The notes: generated by a model not told the origin, from the sequence alone. 64,000 bases of DNA from Streptomyces sp. CB02009 (GCF_001905825.1 NZ_LIVV01000002.1:169168-233167), one strand, 5' to 3'. Shown: positions 41,703-51,287, numbered from the stretch's first letter. Translations and numbers: made by a program.

Positions 41703-43022
41703 GTGACCGGTACAGGCTCCGACCGCTCGCCACGGGCCCGGCTGCGCGCGCTGCGCCCCGAGTCCTTCGGCGCGGACCCCACGGGTGAGCGTCTCGCCCG
41801 CATCCACCGCTCGCCGAACTTCGCGGACGGGATCTTCCAGAACCCCGAACCCGCGCGACGCGGCCCCTCAGGCTCCAGCGTCGAGTTCGCCAAGATCTAC
41901 TTCGACAAGGAAGCCCGCTCGCGCCGCGCCCCCACCGGCACGATCCCGGTCCACCCGACCACGGTCGCCGACCTGTCCAGGCCCCCGGCCACCGGGCTGC
42001 GCCTGACCTGGATGGGCCACTCCGGCGTCCTCGCCGAGATCGACGGCCACCGGGTGCTGTTCGACCCGGTCTGGGGCGAGCGCTGCTCCCCCTTCCCCTT
42101 CGCCGGCCCGAAGCGGCTCCACCCGGTGCCCGCGCCGCTCGCCGCCCTCGGCCCGGTCGACGTCGTCGTGATCTCGCACGACCACTACGACCACCTCGAC
42201 CTGCCGACGATCAAGGAGCTCGCCGGCACCGGCACCGTCTTCGCGGTGCCGCTGGGCGTCGGTGCCCACCTGGAGCGCTGGGGGGTGCCCGCCTCCCGGC
42301 TGCGCGAGCTGGACTGGAACGAGTCCACCGAGATCGGCGAGCTGCGGCTCACCGCCACCCCGGCCCGGCACTTCTGCGGCCGCGGACTGCGCAACCGCCA
42401 GATGACGCTCTGGGCCTCCTGGGTCGTGACGGGCCCCTCCCACCGGATCTTCCACAGCGGGGACACCGGGTACTTCTCCGGTTTCAAGGACATCGGCGCG
42501 GCCCACGGCCCCTTCGACGCCACCATGATCCAGATCGGTGCCTACTCGGAGTTCTGGACCGACATCCACATGACCCCCGCCGAGGGCATGCTGGCCCACC
42601 TGGACCTCCAGGGCGGCGGGCCGGCCGGAGTGATGCTGCCGATCCACTGGGGCACCTTCAACCTCGCCCCGCACCCGTGGGCCGAACCGGGGGAGGGCAC
42701 CGTCGAGGCCGCCGCCGGGGCCGCCCAGCGGATCGCCCTGCCCATCCCGGGCGAGCCCTTCGAGCCGGGCGCCGCACAGGTGCCCGACCACCCGTGGTGG
42801 CGTCCCGTCGCCCGCGTCCCCTCCGGCGGCTGGGCGGCGCCCGCTCTCACCGACGGTGACGGATCGCCCGCCGACGGGTCGCCCGGGAAGGCGGACGCAA
42901 ACGCGGACGCAAACACGGACGCGAACGCGGACGCGCGCACCGGCGCGGACACCGGGCGGAGCTCGGGCGAACCCGGTACGGACACCGGCCGAGGCGCCCC
43001 CGAGGCGGCACGGACCCCCTGA
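41703..43022 (+). CDS. MBL-fold metallo-hydrolase (NAPE-PLD/UlaG-like)
   Basis: A 439-aa metallo-beta-lactamase fold protein. The metal motif SHDHYDHLD is near residues 158-166, with further ligands at TPARHFCGRG, FHSGDTGYFSG and PIHWGTFNLA. The N-terminal RIHRSPNFADGIFQNPEP block is typical of the N-acyl-phosphatidylethanolamine phospholipase D-like branch. The last 60 residues are a low-complexity Asp/Ala/Thr tail (ADANADANTDANADARTGAD) from an 18-bp repeat. GTG 41703 follows a strong GGAGG. It shares the TetR-type operator. Confidence 0.9.
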   Translation: MTGTGSDRSPRARLRALRPESFGADPTGERLARIHRSPNFADGIFQNPEPARRGPSGSSVEFAKIYFDKEARSRRAPTGTIPVHPTTVADLSRPPATGLRLTWMGHSGVLAEIDGHRVLFDPVWGERCSPFPFAGPKRLHPVPAPLAALGPVDVVVISHDHYDHLDLPTIKELAGTGTVFAVPLGVGAHLERWGVPASRLRELDWNESTEIGELRLTATPARHFCGRGLRNRQMTLWASWVVTGPSHRIFHSGDTGYFSGFKDIGAAHGPFDATMIQIGAYSEFWTDIHMTPAEGMLAHLDLQGGGPAGVMLPIHWGTFNLAPHPWAEPGEGTVEAAAGAAQRIALPIPGEPFEPGAAQVPDHPWWRPVARVPSGGWAAPALTDGDGSPADGSPGKADANADANTDANADARTGADTGRSSGEPGTDTGRGAPEAARTP

Positions 43023-43411
43023 GACGTCGAGCGGACCGGGCGGTCCGCACCCCTCCCGGGATTCCGCTCCGGGAGCAGCATGTCCGCAGAGGGCGGAGGC
43101 GTGGGAACGCCTCCGCCCTCTGCCGTTCCCGGCGCCGAGCGCCCACTCCCCGGCCAAGGCGTCGAGATTCGGCCGAAACCTCTCGGCCTGTCGGTCCTGT
43201 GTGCGATACCAGAGCGAGCCGGTCTGCGGGGGGAGATTTGCCAACTGAGCACCGCACATGAACGGTTGACGACTACAGTGTGTGGCTGGTGATCACCGGT
43301 AGGTAATCTCCCTGTCCCCCCACGTCTCCCCCCGTCTCCCCTCCGTGGTCCCCTCCCGCCACTCACCCGCAAGTACGCCGATTCCTGGGCACGTTCGTAC
43401 CAAGGACACTC
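43023..43411. other. Intergenic region before the conservon
   Basis: 389 bp. A strong terminator fills 43086-43123. The rest, up to the conservon start, includes AACGGTTGACGACTACAGTGT (43261-43281), a possible TTGACG -35 region. No ORF with coding character. Confidence 0.4.
43086..43123 (+). terminator. Strong hairpin after the metallo-hydrolase gene
   Basis: GCAGAGGGCGGAGGCGT-GGGA-ACGCCTCCGCCCTCTGC: a perfect 17-bp stem with a tetraloop, followed by CGTTCC. Confidence 0.8.
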
Positions 43412-45229
43412 ATGTCGCAAGTTCGCGCACCCGCCTCGCGGTCCGACCGACGCGAGGGCGGGCGGCACGGCCGGTCAGGCGCTCGCCCCGCCCCCGGTAC
43501 CGGAGGCAACTCCCCGGCACGGCCCCCCGCGTCGCACGCCGTGGAGACCCGTTTACGCCCTCAGCTCCTCCGCACCTCCGTGCTTCCCGTCGTCGCGGTG
43601 GCCCTGGGCGGGGCCGCGGCCGTGCTCTTCACCCTCCGCTCCACCGGCGCCACCCCGACGCCCGGCCTCTGGGCCGCGCTCACCGGAGCCGCCGCGATCA
43701 CGGTGGCCTCCGTGACGGCCGCCGCGCTCGGCGCCGACCGCGCCGCCAGGTCCGTCCTCGACCGCTGCAACGCCCTGCGCCGCACCAGCGCCCGCGGTCA
43801 GACCGAACTGCAGTCGATCATCGAACAGTTGCGCAAGGGTGAGGGCCCTCCGCCGCGCCCCGAGCCGCCCGCCGGCACCGCCTCCGGCGATGCGTTCGAC
43901 CTGCTCTCCCAGGAGCTGGCGCGCTCCCACGAGACCGCCGTGGCGGCGGTCGTGCAGGCGTCCAGGCTCTCCAGCAGCGCCGGAGACGAACAGAAGGTCG
44001 AGGTCTTCGTCAACCTCGCCCGGCGCCTGCAGTCCCTGGTCCACCGCGAGATCCAGCTGCTCGACGAGCTGGAGAACGACGTCGAGGACCCGGAACTGCT
44101 CAAGGGCCTGTTCCACGTCGACCACCTGGCCACCCGCATCCGCCGACACGCCGAGAACCTCGCCGTGCTCGGTGGCGCCGTCTCCCGCCGCCAGTGGTCG
44201 CACCCGGTCACCGTGACCGAGGTGATCCGCTCCTCCATCGCCGAGGTGGAGCAGTACCAGCGGGTCAAGCTCGTCCCTCCGATCGACGGTGCGCTCCGGG
44301 GCCACGCCGTGGCCGACGTCATCCACCTCCTCGCCGAACTCGTCGAGAACGCCACGCTGTTCTCCGCGCCCCACACCACGGTGCTGCTCCGCGCGCAGTA
44401 CGTCACGGCGGGCCTCGCGATCGAGGTCGAGGACCGCGGCCTCGGCATGCCCGTCGCCGAGCAGGGCCGGATGAACGCCCTGCTCGCCGACCCCGACCAG
44501 GTCAACGTCGCCCACCTGCTCCAGGACGGCCGCATCGGACTCTTCGTCGTCTCGGCCCTCGCCCGCCGCCACGGCATCGCCGTACGACTCCAGTCCAACA
44601 TCTACGGCGGAGTCCAGGCCGTCCTCGTGCTCCCGCAGAGCCTCCTCGGATCGGACCCCGAGGGTCTGGCCCAGCCTCAGCCCCAGACCGGCGCGACCGC
44701 CGGATCCTCCGCGCCGCTCGGCCCCCGGTCGGCGGAGCAGCCGCAGGTGCCGCCGCAGCCCGCGCCCGCGGTCGCCGCAGCGGCGGCGACCCCGGCGGCC
44801 ATGCCGGCACCCGCCACCGAGCGGCCGTACGGCTACGAGGACTCCGGCCGGACGCCCGCGGCTCCGGCACCAGCACCGGCATCGGCATCGGCATCGGCGC
44901 AGGTACCGGCACCGGCACAGGCACCGGCATCGCCTCCGGCACCGGCATCGGCGCCGTCGGCAGGAGCGGCACCCCTCGGCCCGCCTGCCTCCTTCCTCTC
45001 GCCGCTCCCCCCGGCGCCCGAGGCCGGCGGCCGGCCCGTGCTCCCCAAGCGGCACGCCCAGGAGCACCTCGTCCCGCAGCTGCGGGACGAGCCGGCGGCC
45101 CGCAGACCCGAGGAGCACGCCCTGCACGACCCCGGCCTGATGGCCGCGTTCCAGCGCGGTATCGGCCTCGCCGAGTCCCAGCCCGACCCCCACGAACCGC
45201 CGCTTCCAGGCGACGCGCACAAGGAGTAG
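43412..45229 (+). CDS. cvnA: Conservon sensor-like ATPase (CvnA-type)
   Basis: A 605-aa membrane-associated histidine-kinase-like protein. Two hydrophobic segments (about 53-72 and 85-107) are followed by a coiled-coil dimerisation region (SHETAVAAVVQASRLSS, then LQSLVHREIQLLDELENDVE) and a GHKL ATPase domain (LLAELVENATLFSAP as N-box, VEDRGLGMPV as G1, GRIGLFVVSALARRHGI as G2). The C-terminal 150 residues are Pro/Ala/Gln-rich. CvnA proteins form a membrane complex with the small GTPase and its regulators encoded downstream. ATG 43412 is 5 bp ahead of nothing conserved, so the N-terminal 40 residues are uncertain. Confidence 0.9.
   Translation: MSQVRAPASRSDRREGGRHGRSGARPAPGTGGNSPARPPASHAVETRLRPQLLRTSVLPVVAVALGGAAAVLFTLRSTGATPTPGLWAALTGAAAITVASVTAAALGADRAARSVLDRCNALRRTSARGQTELQSIIEQLRKGEGPPPRPEPPAGTASGDAFDLLSQELARSHETAVAAVVQASRLSSSAGDEQKVEVFVNLARRLQSLVHREIQLLDELENDVEDPELLKGLFHVDHLATRIRRHAENLAVLGGAVSRRQWSHPVTVTEVIRSSIAEVEQYQRVKLVPPIDGALRGHAVADVIHLLAELVENATLFSAPHTTVLLRAQYVTAGLAIEVEDRGLGMPVAEQGRMNALLADPDQVNVAHLLQDGRIGLFVVSALARRHGIAVRLQSNIYGGVQAVLVLPQSLLGSDPEGLAQPQPQTGATAGSSAPLGPRSAEQPQVPPQPAPAVAAAAATPAAMPAPATERPYGYEDSGRTPAAPAPAPASASASAQVPAPAQAPASPPAPASAPSAGAAPLGPPASFLSPLPPAPEAGGRPVLPKRHAQEHLVPQLRDEPAARRPEEHALHDPGLMAAFQRGIGLAESQPDPHEPPLPGDAHKE
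44860..44960 (+). repeat. Hexanucleotide (Ala-Pro/Ala-Ser) repeat in the CvnA tail
   Basis: Near-copies of GGCACC/GGCATC units encode Ala-Pro and Ala-Ser dipeptides in frame (APAPASASASAQVPAPAQ). Likely variable in length between strains. Confidence 0.65.
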
Positions 45230-45234
45230 ACACC

Positions 45235-45672
45235 ATGGCGAGCAATGTGCCGACCGGCCATTCCTCGGACCTCGACTGGCTGCTGAGCGGCCTGGTCCAG
45301 CGGGTCCCGTACACCCGCAACGCCGTTCTGCTCTCCTCCGACGGCCTCGTGAAATCCGTCCACGGCCTCGACCCCGACGCCGCCGACCACATGGCGGCCC
45401 TCGCCTCCGGCCTCTACTCCCTCGGCCGCAGCGCGGGCGCCCGGTTCGGCGACGGCGGCGAGGTGCGCCAGGTGGTCGTGGAGCTCGACTCCACCCTCCT
45501 GTTCGTGTCCACGGCCGGCTCCGGCACCTGTCTCGCGGTGCTGGCCGGCCGCGAGGCGGACGCCGCGGTCCTCGGGTACGAGATGGCGATGCTCGTCAAG
45601 AGCGTCCGGCCGTACCTGGTCACCCCCGCCCGGCAGGCAGCCGGTGCGGTGGGCGGCACCGTCGGCCCGTGA
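45235..45672 (+). CDS. cvnB: Roadblock/LC7 domain protein (CvnB-type)
   Basis: A 145-aa roadblock/LC7 fold protein, the usual second conservon gene and a regulator or scaffold of the CvnD GTPase. The segment LDWLLSGLVQRVPYTRNAVL (about 13-32) starts the fold. AAGGAG precedes the ATG, 5 bp after cvnA. The stop overlaps the cvnC start (GTGA). Confidence 0.92.
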   Translation: MASNVPTGHSSDLDWLLSGLVQRVPYTRNAVLLSSDGLVKSVHGLDPDAADHMAALASGLYSLGRSAGARFGDGGEVRQVVVELDSTLLFVSTAGSGTCLAVLAGREADAAVLGYEMAMLVKSVRPYLVTPARQAAGAVGGTVGP

Positions 45673-46046
45673 AGGCGACGACCCCGCAGGAAGGACCCTG
45701 GCTCGACGACGCGGCCGGCCGGCTGATCCGCCCGTACGCCGTCAGCGGTGGCCGGACCCGGCCGACCATCGCACTCGACCTGCTGTCCCTGGTGTCGGCG
45801 ACGGGTTCGTCACCCCAGGCCACCCTGGGCCCCGAGCACAGCCTGGCCCTCGGGCTGTGCGACGGGCCCACCTCGGTGGCCGAGATCGCGGCGCACCTCC
45901 GACTCCCCGCCGTGGTCACCAAGGTGCTGCTCTCCGACCTCCTGGACTGCGGGGCGCTCACCGCCCGCGATCCCCGGTTCCACGACCATCCGACCGACCG
46001 TTCCTTGCTGGAGGCAGTGCTCGATGGCCTACGACAACGGCTCTGA
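45669..46046 (+). CDS. cvnC: DUF742 protein (CvnC-type)
   Basis: A 125-aa DUF742 protein with the family's RLIRPYAVSGGRTRP block and a predicted winged-helix-like region (TSVAEIAAHLRLPAVVTKVL). It is the third conservon component. GTG start, coupled to cvnB. It overlaps cvnD by 23 bp. Confidence 0.92.
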   Translation: MKATTPQEGPWLDDAAGRLIRPYAVSGGRTRPTIALDLLSLVSATGSSPQATLGPEHSLALGLCDGPTSVAEIAAHLRLPAVVTKVLLSDLLDCGALTARDPRFHDHPTDRSLLEAVLDGLRQRL

Positions 46047-46641
46047 ACGCCCCGACGGTCCCGCGACCGCCCCGTTCCCCACCGCCGTGAAGATCCTGGT
46101 GGCCGGCGGCTTCGGCGTGGGCAAGACGACGCTCGTGGGAGCGGTCAGCGAGATCCCGCCGCTGAGCACCGAAGAACTGCTGACCGCGGTCAGCGCCGCC
46201 ACCGACAGCCTGGAAGGCGTGGAGTCCAAGACCACGACCACCGTGGCCCTGGACTTCGGCCGGATCACGCTCGACGACCGCCATGTCCTCTACCTCTTCG
46301 GCACCCCCGGCCAGGAACGCTTCTGGTTCATGTGGGACGAGCTCTCCGAAGGCGCGCTCGGGGCGGTCGTCCTGGCCGACACCCGCCGACTCCAGGAGTG
46401 CTTCCCCGCCGTGGACTTCTTCGAACGACGGGGCATCCGCTTCGTCGTGGCGGTCAACGAGTTCGACGGCTCCTTCCGTTATGAACCGGACGAGGTACGG
46501 GCCGCCCTGGACCTCTCGCCGGACGTGCCGGTCGTCCTCTGCGACGCCCGGGTCTCCAGCTCGGGCATCAGCACCCTGCTGACCCTCGTCGAGCATCTGC
46601 TCGCCCACACCCCGCCGGCCCTGCTCGGTCACGGAGAGTGA
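46024..46641 (+). CDS. cvnD: Small GTPase (CvnD-type)
   Basis: A 205-aa ATP/GTP-binding protein. The P-loop is GGFGVGKT (28-35), switch II LFGTPGQERFWFMW, and the base-recognition region VAVNEFDGS replaces the usual NKxD. It is the output switch of the conservon. No cytochrome P450 gene follows, unlike the longest conservons. Instead a tRNA-Pro gene lies 122 bp downstream. Confidence 0.93.
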   Translation: MAYDNGSERPDGPATAPFPTAVKILVAGGFGVGKTTLVGAVSEIPPLSTEELLTAVSAATDSLEGVESKTTTTVALDFGRITLDDRHVLYLFGTPGQERFWFMWDELSEGALGAVVLADTRRLQECFPAVDFFERRGIRFVVAVNEFDGSFRYEPDEVRAALDLSPDVPVVLCDARVSSSGISTLLTLVEHLLAHTPPALLGHGE

Positions 46642-46763
46642 GCGTCTTGGTTCTCCCGTACACCGCCTCCGGACCGCCGGGAAAGGGTTCGTGACCACCA
46701 GGGAAAGTGCGGTATTGTTCTCATGCGCGTCCAGCCGGGGGAAACCCCAGGTCAGACGGGCAG

Positions 46764-46837
<74 letters not shown>

Positions 46838-46851
46838 CTTTTCGAAGTCGT

Positions 46852-46899
46852 CGATCGAGGGCCGTTTCAGAGCGATCTGAAACGGCCCTCGATCGTTTC
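46852..46899. terminator. Bidirectional terminator between tRNA-Pro and the response regulator
   Basis: CGATCGAGGGCCGTTTCAG-AGCGAT-CTGAAACGGCCCTCGATCG is a perfect 19-bp stem, followed by TTTCC on the plus strand. It serves the tRNA and the convergent two-component operon. Confidence 0.85.
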
Positions 46900-46956
46900 C
46901 GGGGGTCGGCAGCCGGCAGCTGGCAGCTGGCAGCCGGCGGTCGGCGGTCGGCGCGG

Positions 46957-47634
46957 TCAGTGGCCGGACGGGCGGACCAGGCCGGTGTCGAAGGCGAAGA
47001 CGGCGGCCTGGGTGCGGTCGCGCAGGCCCAGTTTGACCAGGATGCGGCTCACATGGGTCTTGACGGTCTGTTCGGCCACGACGAGACGGACCGCTATCTC
47101 CGCGTTCGACAGGCCCTGCGCGACGTGGGCCAGGACCTCCGTCTCCCGCTCCGTCAGCGTGCCGACGCGTTCCTTCAGGGGGCTGCGCGGCGTGGCGCTG
47201 AGCCGTGAGAACTCCGCGATCAGGCGTTTGGTGAGGTCCGGGGCGAGCAGGGCGTCGCCGCGCGCCACCACCCGTACGGCCTCGGCGAGTTCGTCGGCGG
47301 AGGCGTCCTTCAGCAGGAACCCCGAGGCGCCGGCGCGCAGGGCCTCGTAGACGTACTCGTCGAGGTCGAAGGTGGTCAGGACGAGGACCTTCACGGTGGA
47401 GCCGGCGGCCGCCGTGAGCTGGCGGGTGGCCTCGATGCCGCCGGTGCCGGGCATGCGGATGTCCATCAGGACCACGTCGGGGGAGAGTTCCGCGACCTTG
47501 GCCACCGCGTCGGCGCCGTCCACCGCCTGACCGACGACCTCGATGCCGGGTTCGGCGTTGAGCAGCACCGTGAACCCCTGTCTGACCATCATCTGGTCGT
47601 CCGCGATGAGGACGCGGATGGTGCCGCTGGTCAT
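46957..47634 (-). CDS. NarL/LuxR-family response regulator
   Basis: A 225-aa regulator. The receiver has ADDQ at the acidic pocket, phospho-acceptor D58 in VVLMDIRMPG and Lys in FLLKDAS. The output HTH is LTERETEVLAHVAQGLSNAE (about 160-179) followed by IAVRLVVAEQTVKTHVSRIL. It overlaps the sensor kinase stop (ATGA) and forms a complete two-component pair with it. Target genes are unknown; the downstream edge is the shared terminator with tRNA-Pro. Confidence 0.95.
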   Translation of the reverse strand: MTSGTIRVLIADDQMMVRQGFTVLLNAEPGIEVVGQAVDGADAVAKVAELSPDVVLMDIRMPGTGGIEATRQLTAAAGSTVKVLVLTTFDLDEYVYEALRAGASGFLLKDASADELAEAVRVVARGDALLAPDLTKRLIAEFSRLSATPRSPLKERVGTLTERETEVLAHVAQGLSNAEIAVRLVVAEQTVKTHVSRILVKLGLRDRTQAAVFAFDTGLVRPSGH

Positions 47635-48962
47635 GTGCCGTCCTTGGGGGTGTCGAGGGGCAGGGTGGCGGTCACCTCGTAACCGCCGTCCGTGGTCGGA
47701 CCGGCGACCAGTTCGCCGCCCAGCATGGCGGTCCGTTCCCGCATGCCGAGCAGGCCGTGGCCGAGACCCGGTGACAGCGGGAGGGCGGAGGGGGCGACGG
47801 AGCGGGGGGCCGGGGCGTTGGAGATCCGGAGGGTGAGTCCGGTGGTGCGGTAGCCGGTCTCCACCCGCACCGGGGCTCCCGGTGCGTGCCGCATCGCGTT
47901 GCTGAGTGCCTCCTGGACGATGCGGTACGCGGACAGTTCGACGCCGGGGGAGAGCCGGCGGCGTTCTCCGCTGATGGCGCTGTCGACGGACAGGCCGGCG
48001 GCGCGGACGTTGTCGAGCAGGTCGTCGAGCCGGTCCAGGGTGGGTTGCGGGGCGTGCCGTACGGAGTCGGCCGCCGGGTCCTCCGCGCGCAGGACACCGA
48101 GGACGCGGCGCAGTTCGGTCAGCGCCTCGACGGCGTTCTGGCGGATGCCCGCCAGGTTCTCCCGCAGTTCCTCGGAGGGGTTCTCGACGAGGTGCGGGGC
48201 CACCTGTGCCTGGATGGAGATCACGGACATGTGGTGGGCGACGACGTCGTGGAGTTCGCGGGCGATCCGTCCGCGCTCCTCCAGGACGGTGCGCATGGCC
48301 CGCTCCTCGGCGGTGAGGACCTCCTGCTCGACCAGCTTGTTCCGGGCCACCCGGCTCAGCCGCAGGGAGGCGCCGACGACCGCGGCGACCGAGAAGGCGA
48401 GCGCGCCGCCGGCCAGTTCCTCGTTGTGCACGATGCCCGAGGGCACGGCCGTGCTGCACAGCCCCGAGAGCACGGTGAGCAGGAGCGTGGCGGCGGTGAC
48501 GAGCGGGGGGACGCGCAGCGCGAGGAGCAGCACCACGAAGGTGTGCATGACGATGCCCCACATGCTCCAGGGCCAGAGCATGTCGGGTCCGACGGTCGCG
48601 TCGGCGATCTCGGAGAGCAGGACCAGGCTGAGCGTGGACAGCCACCAGGCGGGCACCGGGCGGCTCAGGGCGAGGATGAGGGAGGCGGCCTGGAGGATCA
48701 CGAGGAGCTCGACCGGAGGGGTGAGGACGGTCATCGCCTCCCCGTACTCGGCCATCTTGGCGACGCCCGCGAAGACGGCGAGCAGCACGAGGTGCCCGTG
48801 CGGGAGCCAGCCGAACCAGGTCTGACGGGGCAGCGGGTCGCGAGCCGTCGTCCACAGTCCGCGGCGCAGCGTGCCCGGGGCCCTGCGCAGGGCGGCGCCC
48901 AGCGCCCGCCCGTAACCGTCCCCCACCCGTTCCCCCTTACCGGTCAGGTCCACCCTATGCAC
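47631..48962 (-). CDS. Sensor histidine kinase (HisKA_3, NarX/DesK-like)
   Basis: Up to 443 aa with five or six N-terminal membrane helices (about 55-205), a dimerisation/phosphoacceptor domain with H238 in RELHDVVAHHMS, and a HATPase_c domain (VQEALSNAMRHAPG as N-box, GLGHGLLGMRERTAMLGGEL as G-box). The ORF opens at GTG 48962, overlapping the preceding acyltransferase stop, but GTG 48926 has AAGGGGGA just upstream and is equally likely. The signal is unknown. Confidence 0.92.
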   Translation of the reverse strand: MHRVDLTGKGERVGDGYGRALGAALRRAPGTLRRGLWTTARDPLPRQTWFGWLPHGHLVLLAVFAGVAKMAEYGEAMTVLTPPVELLVILQAASLILALSRPVPAWWLSTLSLVLLSEIADATVGPDMLWPWSMWGIVMHTFVVLLLALRVPPLVTAATLLLTVLSGLCSTAVPSGIVHNEELAGGALAFSVAAVVGASLRLSRVARNKLVEQEVLTAEERAMRTVLEERGRIARELHDVVAHHMSVISIQAQVAPHLVENPSEELRENLAGIRQNAVEALTELRRVLGVLRAEDPAADSVRHAPQPTLDRLDDLLDNVRAAGLSVDSAISGERRRLSPGVELSAYRIVQEALSNAMRHAPGAPVRVETGYRTTGLTLRISNAPAPRSVAPSALPLSPGLGHGLLGMRERTAMLGGELVAGPTTDGGYEVTATLPLDTPKDGT

Positions 48963-50121
48963 GCCGCACCTGCTTCCTCGCGGCGGGTCGCCGCGCCCGG
49001 GACGGACGCCCGCCGCCCGCTTCGTACGTACGGAAGACGGCGGCGCACACGAGCAGCGCGAGCCCGAACACGGGCAGCCAGGCGAGGCGTGCGAGGACCC
49101 AGCCGTATCCGTCGGGGACGGTGTGCAGACCGGGCAGCGGGCCGTGCCCGGTCAGTCCGGAGGCGAGGAGGCCCAGGACGGTGACGGCCATCATCGCGGT
49201 CTGGTGCCACAGGAAGACCGTCATGGCACCGAGGTTGAGCAGGGCGACGGCCGCCCAGGCGGCGGGCCGGCGCAGGGCCCGGCGCAGCGGTCCCGCGCAC
49301 ACGAACGCCGCGCCGCACTGGGCGATGCCGAAGGTGACGGCGGCGAGCGTGGGCGGGTTGAGGTTGGAGACGGCCGCGCCGGGCACGCCGACCATGGACG
49401 CCGGATAGCCGGCGAGGACGACGAGCAGGGCGGTGGCCGCCGCACCCGTGATCAGCAGGGTCCGTCCGAGGGCCCGTTCCCTGACGCCGCGCCGGGCCCA
49501 CAGGGCGCCGAGGCAGTACGGGACGAGCCAGCCGGCCACCACGTTCGTCCAGCCGAGCCAGTCGGGTCCGCCGAGGCCGAAGCGGACCGCGTCGACGTGC
49601 AGGACGACGGCGAGCGGCCACAGTGGGTGCACCTTGGCGACCAGCGGGGTCGCCGCCGTGAGGGCGGCGAAGACCAGCAGGAACCAGAGCGGGGAGAGAA
49701 CGAGCCTGCCCAGTGTGTGCACGGTCTGCCAGGGCACCCCGCCGAGCGTCATGGCGAGTGCCGCGGCGGCCCATACGGCGAGGACGACGGCCACGGGCCG
49801 GAACAGCCGGCCGAGGCGGGCGATCAGCCAGTCGCGGTAGGACGTGCCCCGGGCGAGGGCGGTGGTGTGACTCCCGGCGGCGACCCGTCCGCCGACCAGG
49901 AAGAAGACGGCCAGCGTCTGGAACACCCAGGAGACCGGGGTGAACTCGGGCAGCCGGCTCAACGGGCTGACGGCCCGAAGGGTGCCGCTGTCGCTGGTCA
50001 GCGCCGTGACGAGCCAGTGTCCGAGGACCACGCCGAGGATGGCGAGGGCGCGAAGGGCGTCGAGGGCGCGGTCGCGGCCGGGCGGGGTCGCGGCGTCGAT
50101 CCGGCGGGCGAGGTCACGCAT
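48955..50121 (-). CDS. Acyltransferase family integral membrane protein (Acyltransferase_3)
   Basis: A 388-aa membrane protein with about ten hydrophobic helices. RDRALDALRALAILGVVLGH at the N-terminus carries the family's R-x10-H pattern (H about residue 37), and TAAMMAVTVLG and LWHQ motifs appear near the end. Such proteins O-acylate envelope carbohydrates or antibiotics. ATG 50121 overlaps the upstream hydrolase stop by 8 bp, and the 3' end overlaps the sensor kinase, so all four minus-strand genes form one operon. The longer upstream frame is a shadow. Confidence 0.88.
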   Translation of the reverse strand: MRDLARRIDAATPPGRDRALDALRALAILGVVLGHWLVTALTSDSGTLRAVSPLSRLPEFTPVSWVFQTLAVFFLVGGRVAAGSHTTALARGTSYRDWLIARLGRLFRPVAVVLAVWAAAALAMTLGGVPWQTVHTLGRLVLSPLWFLLVFAALTAATPLVAKVHPLWPLAVVLHVDAVRFGLGGPDWLGWTNVVAGWLVPYCLGALWARRGVRERALGRTLLITGAAATALLVVLAGYPASMVGVPGAAVSNLNPPTLAAVTFGIAQCGAAFVCAGPLRRALRRPAAWAAVALLNLGAMTVFLWHQTAMMAVTVLGLLASGLTGHGPLPGLHTVPDGYGWVLARLAWLPVFGLALLVCAAVFRTYEAGGGRPSRARRPAARKQVRRA

Positions 50122-51067
50122 CGGCCGGATCCCGTCCCGCGACGATCCGGGCCATGTTCCGCAGGGACATGGAGCCGGGGCGGAGGTAGTCGCTGTGGCC
50201 GCCCGTGCCGGCGTCGAAGACCCGGGCGCCGAACTCCGGGGCGACCGGGTCGGTGCCGAAGCCGAGTTCGCCGAACGGCAGGGAGGCGCGGACGTGCGGG
50301 ACCTGGGAGATCCAGTCGTCCGTGCCACGGCCGGCCCAGACGGTGGCCGGGGTACGGAGGTCGGCGGCACGGCCGGCGCCGGTGCCGGGGCTGCCGTAGA
50401 GCACGAGACCGGCGACGGGGAGACCCTCCGCGGCCTCGGCGCAGACGACGGAGCCGTACGAGTGGCACAGCAGGGTGAGGCGCGCCCGCGGTGCGGCGGC
50501 GGCCAGTTCCCGTATGAAGGACGCGAGGAGCGGGGCGGCCTCCTCGGCGCGGCCGGAGGTCGTCGCGGCGGCGCTGAGGGTGGCGGGGGTCCGGTAACCG
50601 AGCCAGGTCAGGACGGCTGTCCCACGGCCCAGTTCACGCTGCAGGGCGGCGGCCCCGGACCGGAGGCGCGCGCTGTCCAGCCGGGTGTCGGAGCCGGGCA
50701 CGAGGACGGCTGTCCGGGTGGCGCCCGCGAGGTCCCCGAACACCTCGACGCTGCGGCCGCCGTCTCGGCCGTCGAACCAGAGGAGCCGGTGGTCCTCCCC
50801 GGCCATGGCCCGCAGGGTGGCGGCGCGTCCGTGGTCGCCGTGGGCGTCGGCCATGGCCTCTGCGGCCCGGACGGCGGAGCGGTTGGCGGCGTACCGCGCG
50901 GTGAGTTCGCCGGGCGAGGCGAGCGACAGGGGGGCCAGCGGGGCGGGCGCGGGTGCGGGCACGGCGGCCGGCCCGGCCGCACCGGCGGTGGGCACCGCCA
51001 CCGAGGCGGCGACGAGAGCGGCGAGCAGGGTGCGGCGCAGGCGGCGGCTGCGCGGGCGGGACGCCAT
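50114..51067 (-). CDS. Secreted alpha/beta hydrolase (DUF1023-type)
   Basis: A 317-aa exported hydrolase. A twin-Arg-like basic N-terminus and signal peptide (about 1-31, LLAALVAASVAVPTAGAAG) precede an alpha/beta hydrolase fold. The nucleophile is S203 in LLCHSYGSVV, and GHSDY near the C-terminus supplies the His. It is first in the operon with the acyltransferase and the two-component system. Substrate unknown. Confidence 0.88.
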   Translation of the reverse strand: MASRPRSRRLRRTLLAALVAASVAVPTAGAAGPAAVPAPAPAPLAPLSLASPGELTARYAANRSAVRAAEAMADAHGDHGRAATLRAMAGEDHRLLWFDGRDGGRSVEVFGDLAGATRTAVLVPGSDTRLDSARLRSGAAALQRELGRGTAVLTWLGYRTPATLSAAATTSGRAEEAAPLLASFIRELAAAAPRARLTLLCHSYGSVVCAEAAEGLPVAGLVLYGSPGTGAGRAADLRTPATVWAGRGTDDWISQVPHVRASLPFGELGFGTDPVAPEFGARVFDAGTGGHSDYLRPGSMSLRNMARIVAGRDPADA

Positions 51068-51287
51068 GGCGTGGTCCTTCCGTACCGGGGTGGTCCTCTG
51101 TTCCGGTGCCGAAGCTATGGATCACGCCGGGTAACCGACGTCCCGCCAGGGGGGACACTTGCCGCGTAGCTCTGGAGTACTACGGGTACGGGGCGGTGCG
51201 GGGTTCGTGCCCGGGGGTTTGTGCGGGGGTTCGTGCGTGCTCCTCCGGAACGGCTCCCGAGATCCGAGGGGTCCGCGCGTCGCGGGG

